Shown: positions 5,862-7,585 of the stretch, piece by piece | How the letters are laid out: each line of letters opens with the position of its first letter | Numbering within the stretch: position 1 is the stretch's first letter | Source: Euryarchaeota archaeon UBA59 | GTDB taxonomy: Archaea; Thermoplasmatota; Poseidoniia; Poseidoniales; Thalassarchaeaceae | Assembly: GCA_002505495.1 (NCBI GenBank) | Contig: DAVI01000072.1 | Coordinates: 2,862-10,446 of the forward strand | DNA length: 7,585 bases | Direction: 5' to 3' | Program-made: the position numbers and the translations under genes | The notes under the pieces: model-generated | Databases searched by the model: none | Told to the model about the DNA's origin: nothing | Seen by the model: only the letters and a program-made list of their open reading frames with translations

Positions 5862-7585
5862 AGCAACTCGAAGCAATATCCGGTCACTCGGAATCCTCTG
5901 GATTTGGCGACCGGGGACTTCGATTGTGACGGTGACGATGATATCGTGACCGCCAGCGAGATGGGAAACTTCCTGTCCATTTTGTGGAACGATGGTGGTA
6001 CCTATCAGGAACGGAGTGACATTTGGATTGTCAATAACCAGTCCCGCAGGGCTGGCTTTACGGACATCGCCGATGTCGGGAATGTCGAAACTGGTGACAT
6101 CGATGGCGACGGTAACGATGACATCGTTTTCTATCAAGGGAACATCCAGGTCTACCAATCCACAGAAATCATCCGCGCCAATTTGACCGTTCTTCTCAAC
6201 GACGACTGCGCCGGCGGATTCAGTGAGGATGCAGTGTACACGATGGGCGACATCGTTTGGAACTTCGAGGTCGCTGACATCAACGGTGACGGCGTCGACG
6301 ACATTGTAGCGCTCGAGCTACAAGACATCGCTTCTGGGACTCAGCGTCTGCTGACCTACCTCGGCGGCGCACAGCGAAACAACGCCGCGACCAACCACAA
6401 GATCACCACCCTCGACAACCTTGCCAATAAGGTCTATGCAGACATACGGCTCGGCAACTTGGGCGAGACTGTCAATACGCAACCGCTCTCTAACGATTGT
6501 GAAGATTTGGATGCCTTCATCGCATTCAGGCCTGGCTATAATCAGGCAACAGGTTACTCTGATGGTGATTGGGACAATGTCTCAATCATCGAGTTCGAGT
6601 GCGGTCTTGGCATAGGAGGTACCTTTAACGCATGGAACGACCCGAGCAAGGCACACACCATCAAACTCCACTCCTATGGTGGTAGTTACGACATCGCCGA
6701 CGGCGATGGTGACGGGAAAATCGACCTGATGGTGATAACCAACGGTTCGACACTCTCGATATCCAAATGCGCTGCAGCCCCATGCACCAGTCAATCGAGC
6801 TGGGTGCTCAACCCGAATCCGCCTAGTATCGGAGACTTCCAAGGGGCCACTGTCGAGGCTCAGGACATCAACCAAGATGGTGACATCGACTTCGTCGTCC
6901 CGACCTACGCGACCATCACCAGCCTGCAGGGTGCTTCTGGCAACATTGTGTCATACTACACCTCAGAGAACTTGGATGACATCAACACGGTACAGATTCT
7001 CCTTTCAGACGGCAACAACGGATACCTATCTCCTCAGTCTATGCCGGTCGGCCGCCGACCAACGATGGTTCTCGTCGGTCAGTTCGCTGGTGGTCCTAAC
7101 AGTGCGCTCGATCTCGCCATCGGCAACCGTGACTACACCTTCCGATACAGCAACGGAGCCCTCCACCTCGACACCAAGGGCTGCGCCTTCGACCCGCTGA
7201 ACCCGCAACTGAACGGATTTGGCTGCGGAAACCTCGATGCAATCTCCATCGTGCAGTTGGATAACGAGGACATTGGGATATCCGGAATGTCGGTATCTCC
7301 CGCATCGTACAATCCTGAAACTGGTCGCATGACGGTCGGAGAGGGAACTCGTGAAGTGAATGTCACAGTCCAGAACACCGGACTCGACTCCATCAGCGGC
7401 AGCATCGATGTTGAAGTCTCAGTGAAGGAGATCATTGGCGGCACAGACACCATCGTCTACTCGAATGACTACGAGTCTGCAGCGACGGTCAACTGCGGTG
7501 CAGGCTGTGTGTGGGGCTCCGCCGACTACGACGGCGAGGCATTCTTCTGGCACGAGGAGACTGCGACAAACCACTCGTCAACTCC
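5751..7585 (+). CDS. Secreted FG-GAP/VCBS beta-propeller protein with CARDB-like domain (3' partial)
   Basis: The frame is open to the window edge, giving 611 visible residues. ATG 5751 is the first possible start after an in-frame TAA (5724-5726). A Sec signal peptide follows: a basic n-region (NKARTK), a hydrophobic core ALSLVVLMLLSTSLAA, and probable cleavage after A32 or A37. Residues about 45-480 form a FG-GAP/VCBS (integrin-alpha-like) beta-propeller. Five Ca-binding loops of the DxDxDGxxD type are at D56-D64, D116-D124, D176-D184, D317-D325 and D372-D380, each followed by a hydrophobic strand (IV or LMV). A degenerate blade lies near 443-459. From about 509 on, a beta-sandwich with VTVQNTGLDSISG resembles CARDB adhesion modules, with a Cys pair at C582/C586. 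It probably acts outside the cell in binding or adhesion. No catalytic motif is seen. Any membrane anchor or sorting signal would lie beyond the edge. Confidence 0.93.
   Translation, partial: MSSHTLELNVNKARTKALSLVVLMLLSTSLAAMDVAASNSKQYPVTRNPLDLATGDFDCDGDDDIVTASEMGNFLSILWNDGGTYQERSDIWIVNNQSRRAGFTDIADVGNVETGDIDGDGNDDIVFYQGNIQVYQSTEIIRANLTVLLNDDCAGGFSEDAVYTMGDIVWNFEVADINGDGVDDIVALELQDIASGTQRLLTYLGGAQRNNAATNHKITTLDNLANKVYADIRLGNLGETVNTQPLSNDCEDLDAFIAFRPGYNQATGYSDGDWDNVSIIEFECGLGIGGTFNAWNDPSKAHTIKLHSYGGSYDIADGDGDGKIDLMVITNGSTLSISKCAAAPCTSQSSWVLNPNPPSIGDFQGATVEAQDINQDGDIDFVVPTYATITSLQGASGNIVSYYTSENLDDINTVQILLSDGNNGYLSPQSMPVGRRPTMVLVGQFAGGPNSALDLAIGNRDYTFRYSNGALHLDTKGCAFDPLNPQLNGFGCGNLDAISIVQLDNEDIGISGMSVSPASYNPETGRMTVGEGTREVNVTVQNTGLDSISGSIDVEVSVKEIIGGTDTIVYSNDYESAATVNCGAGCVWGSADYDGEAFFWHEETATNHSST

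Noticed and set aside
5829..6158. 109-residue minus-strand ORF rich in Val, Ile and Asp
   Set aside because: This composition comes from reading Asp/Gly-rich Ca-loop codons (GAC/GTC) backwards. The + strand encodes a coherent signal peptide and propeller.

Overview
The window holds three genes, all on the + strand. The first is cut by the left edge and the third by the right edge. The codon frames are clean, with no frameshifts, and gene density is high. Two of the three products are large Asp/Asn/Ser/Thr-rich extracellular proteins. Three observations point to a planktonic archaeon, probably Candidatus Poseidoniales (Marine Group II) or a relative in Thermoplasmatota. First, gene 3 has an archaeal-type BRE/TATA promoter at the spacing expected for a leaderless mRNA. 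Second, gene 1 encodes a sequon-rich, type I membrane-anchored surface protein. Third, gene 1 ends in a small Trp/Asp/Gly cytosolic module that I associate with membrane proteins of this group. The taxonomic call is inference, because the window has no rRNA or other marker gene.

Layout. Positions 1-4824 carry a giant surface protein (over 1,600 residues, N-terminus missing). In order it has a Gly-rich beta-strand repeat region (probably a beta-helix), a beta-sandwich domain, a stretch of unassigned beta-rich sequence, and a row of Ig-like domains. One Ig-like domain is interrupted by a complete SGNH/GDSL-type hydrolase module. A disulfide-rich Ig/CARDB-like domain, one transmembrane helix and an acidic proline-rich cytosolic tail follow. 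Positions 4825-4950 are a short spacer ending in a Shine-Dalgarno sequence. Positions 4951-5574 encode a 207-residue soluble protein of unknown function with a possible C-terminal winged helix. Positions 5575-5750 are an AT-richer regulatory spacer with a perfect 9-bp inverted repeat and a BRE/TATA promoter. From 5751 to the right edge runs a secreted FG-GAP/VCBS beta-propeller protein with Ca-binding loops, followed by a CARDB-like domain. It is open to the end of the window.

How the genes may work together. Genes 1 and 3 both look like cell-surface or secreted proteins for contact with, or processing of, extracellular polymer. Gene 1 combines an adhesin-like architecture with a possible esterase/deacylase, and gene 3 is an integrin-alpha-like Ca-binding propeller. 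Gene 2 has no signal peptide or membrane segment and is probably cytosolic. Its link to the neighbours is unproven, and gene 3 seems to have its own promoter. The most unusual feature is the SGNH hydrolase nested inside an Ig-like domain of an archaeal surface protein.
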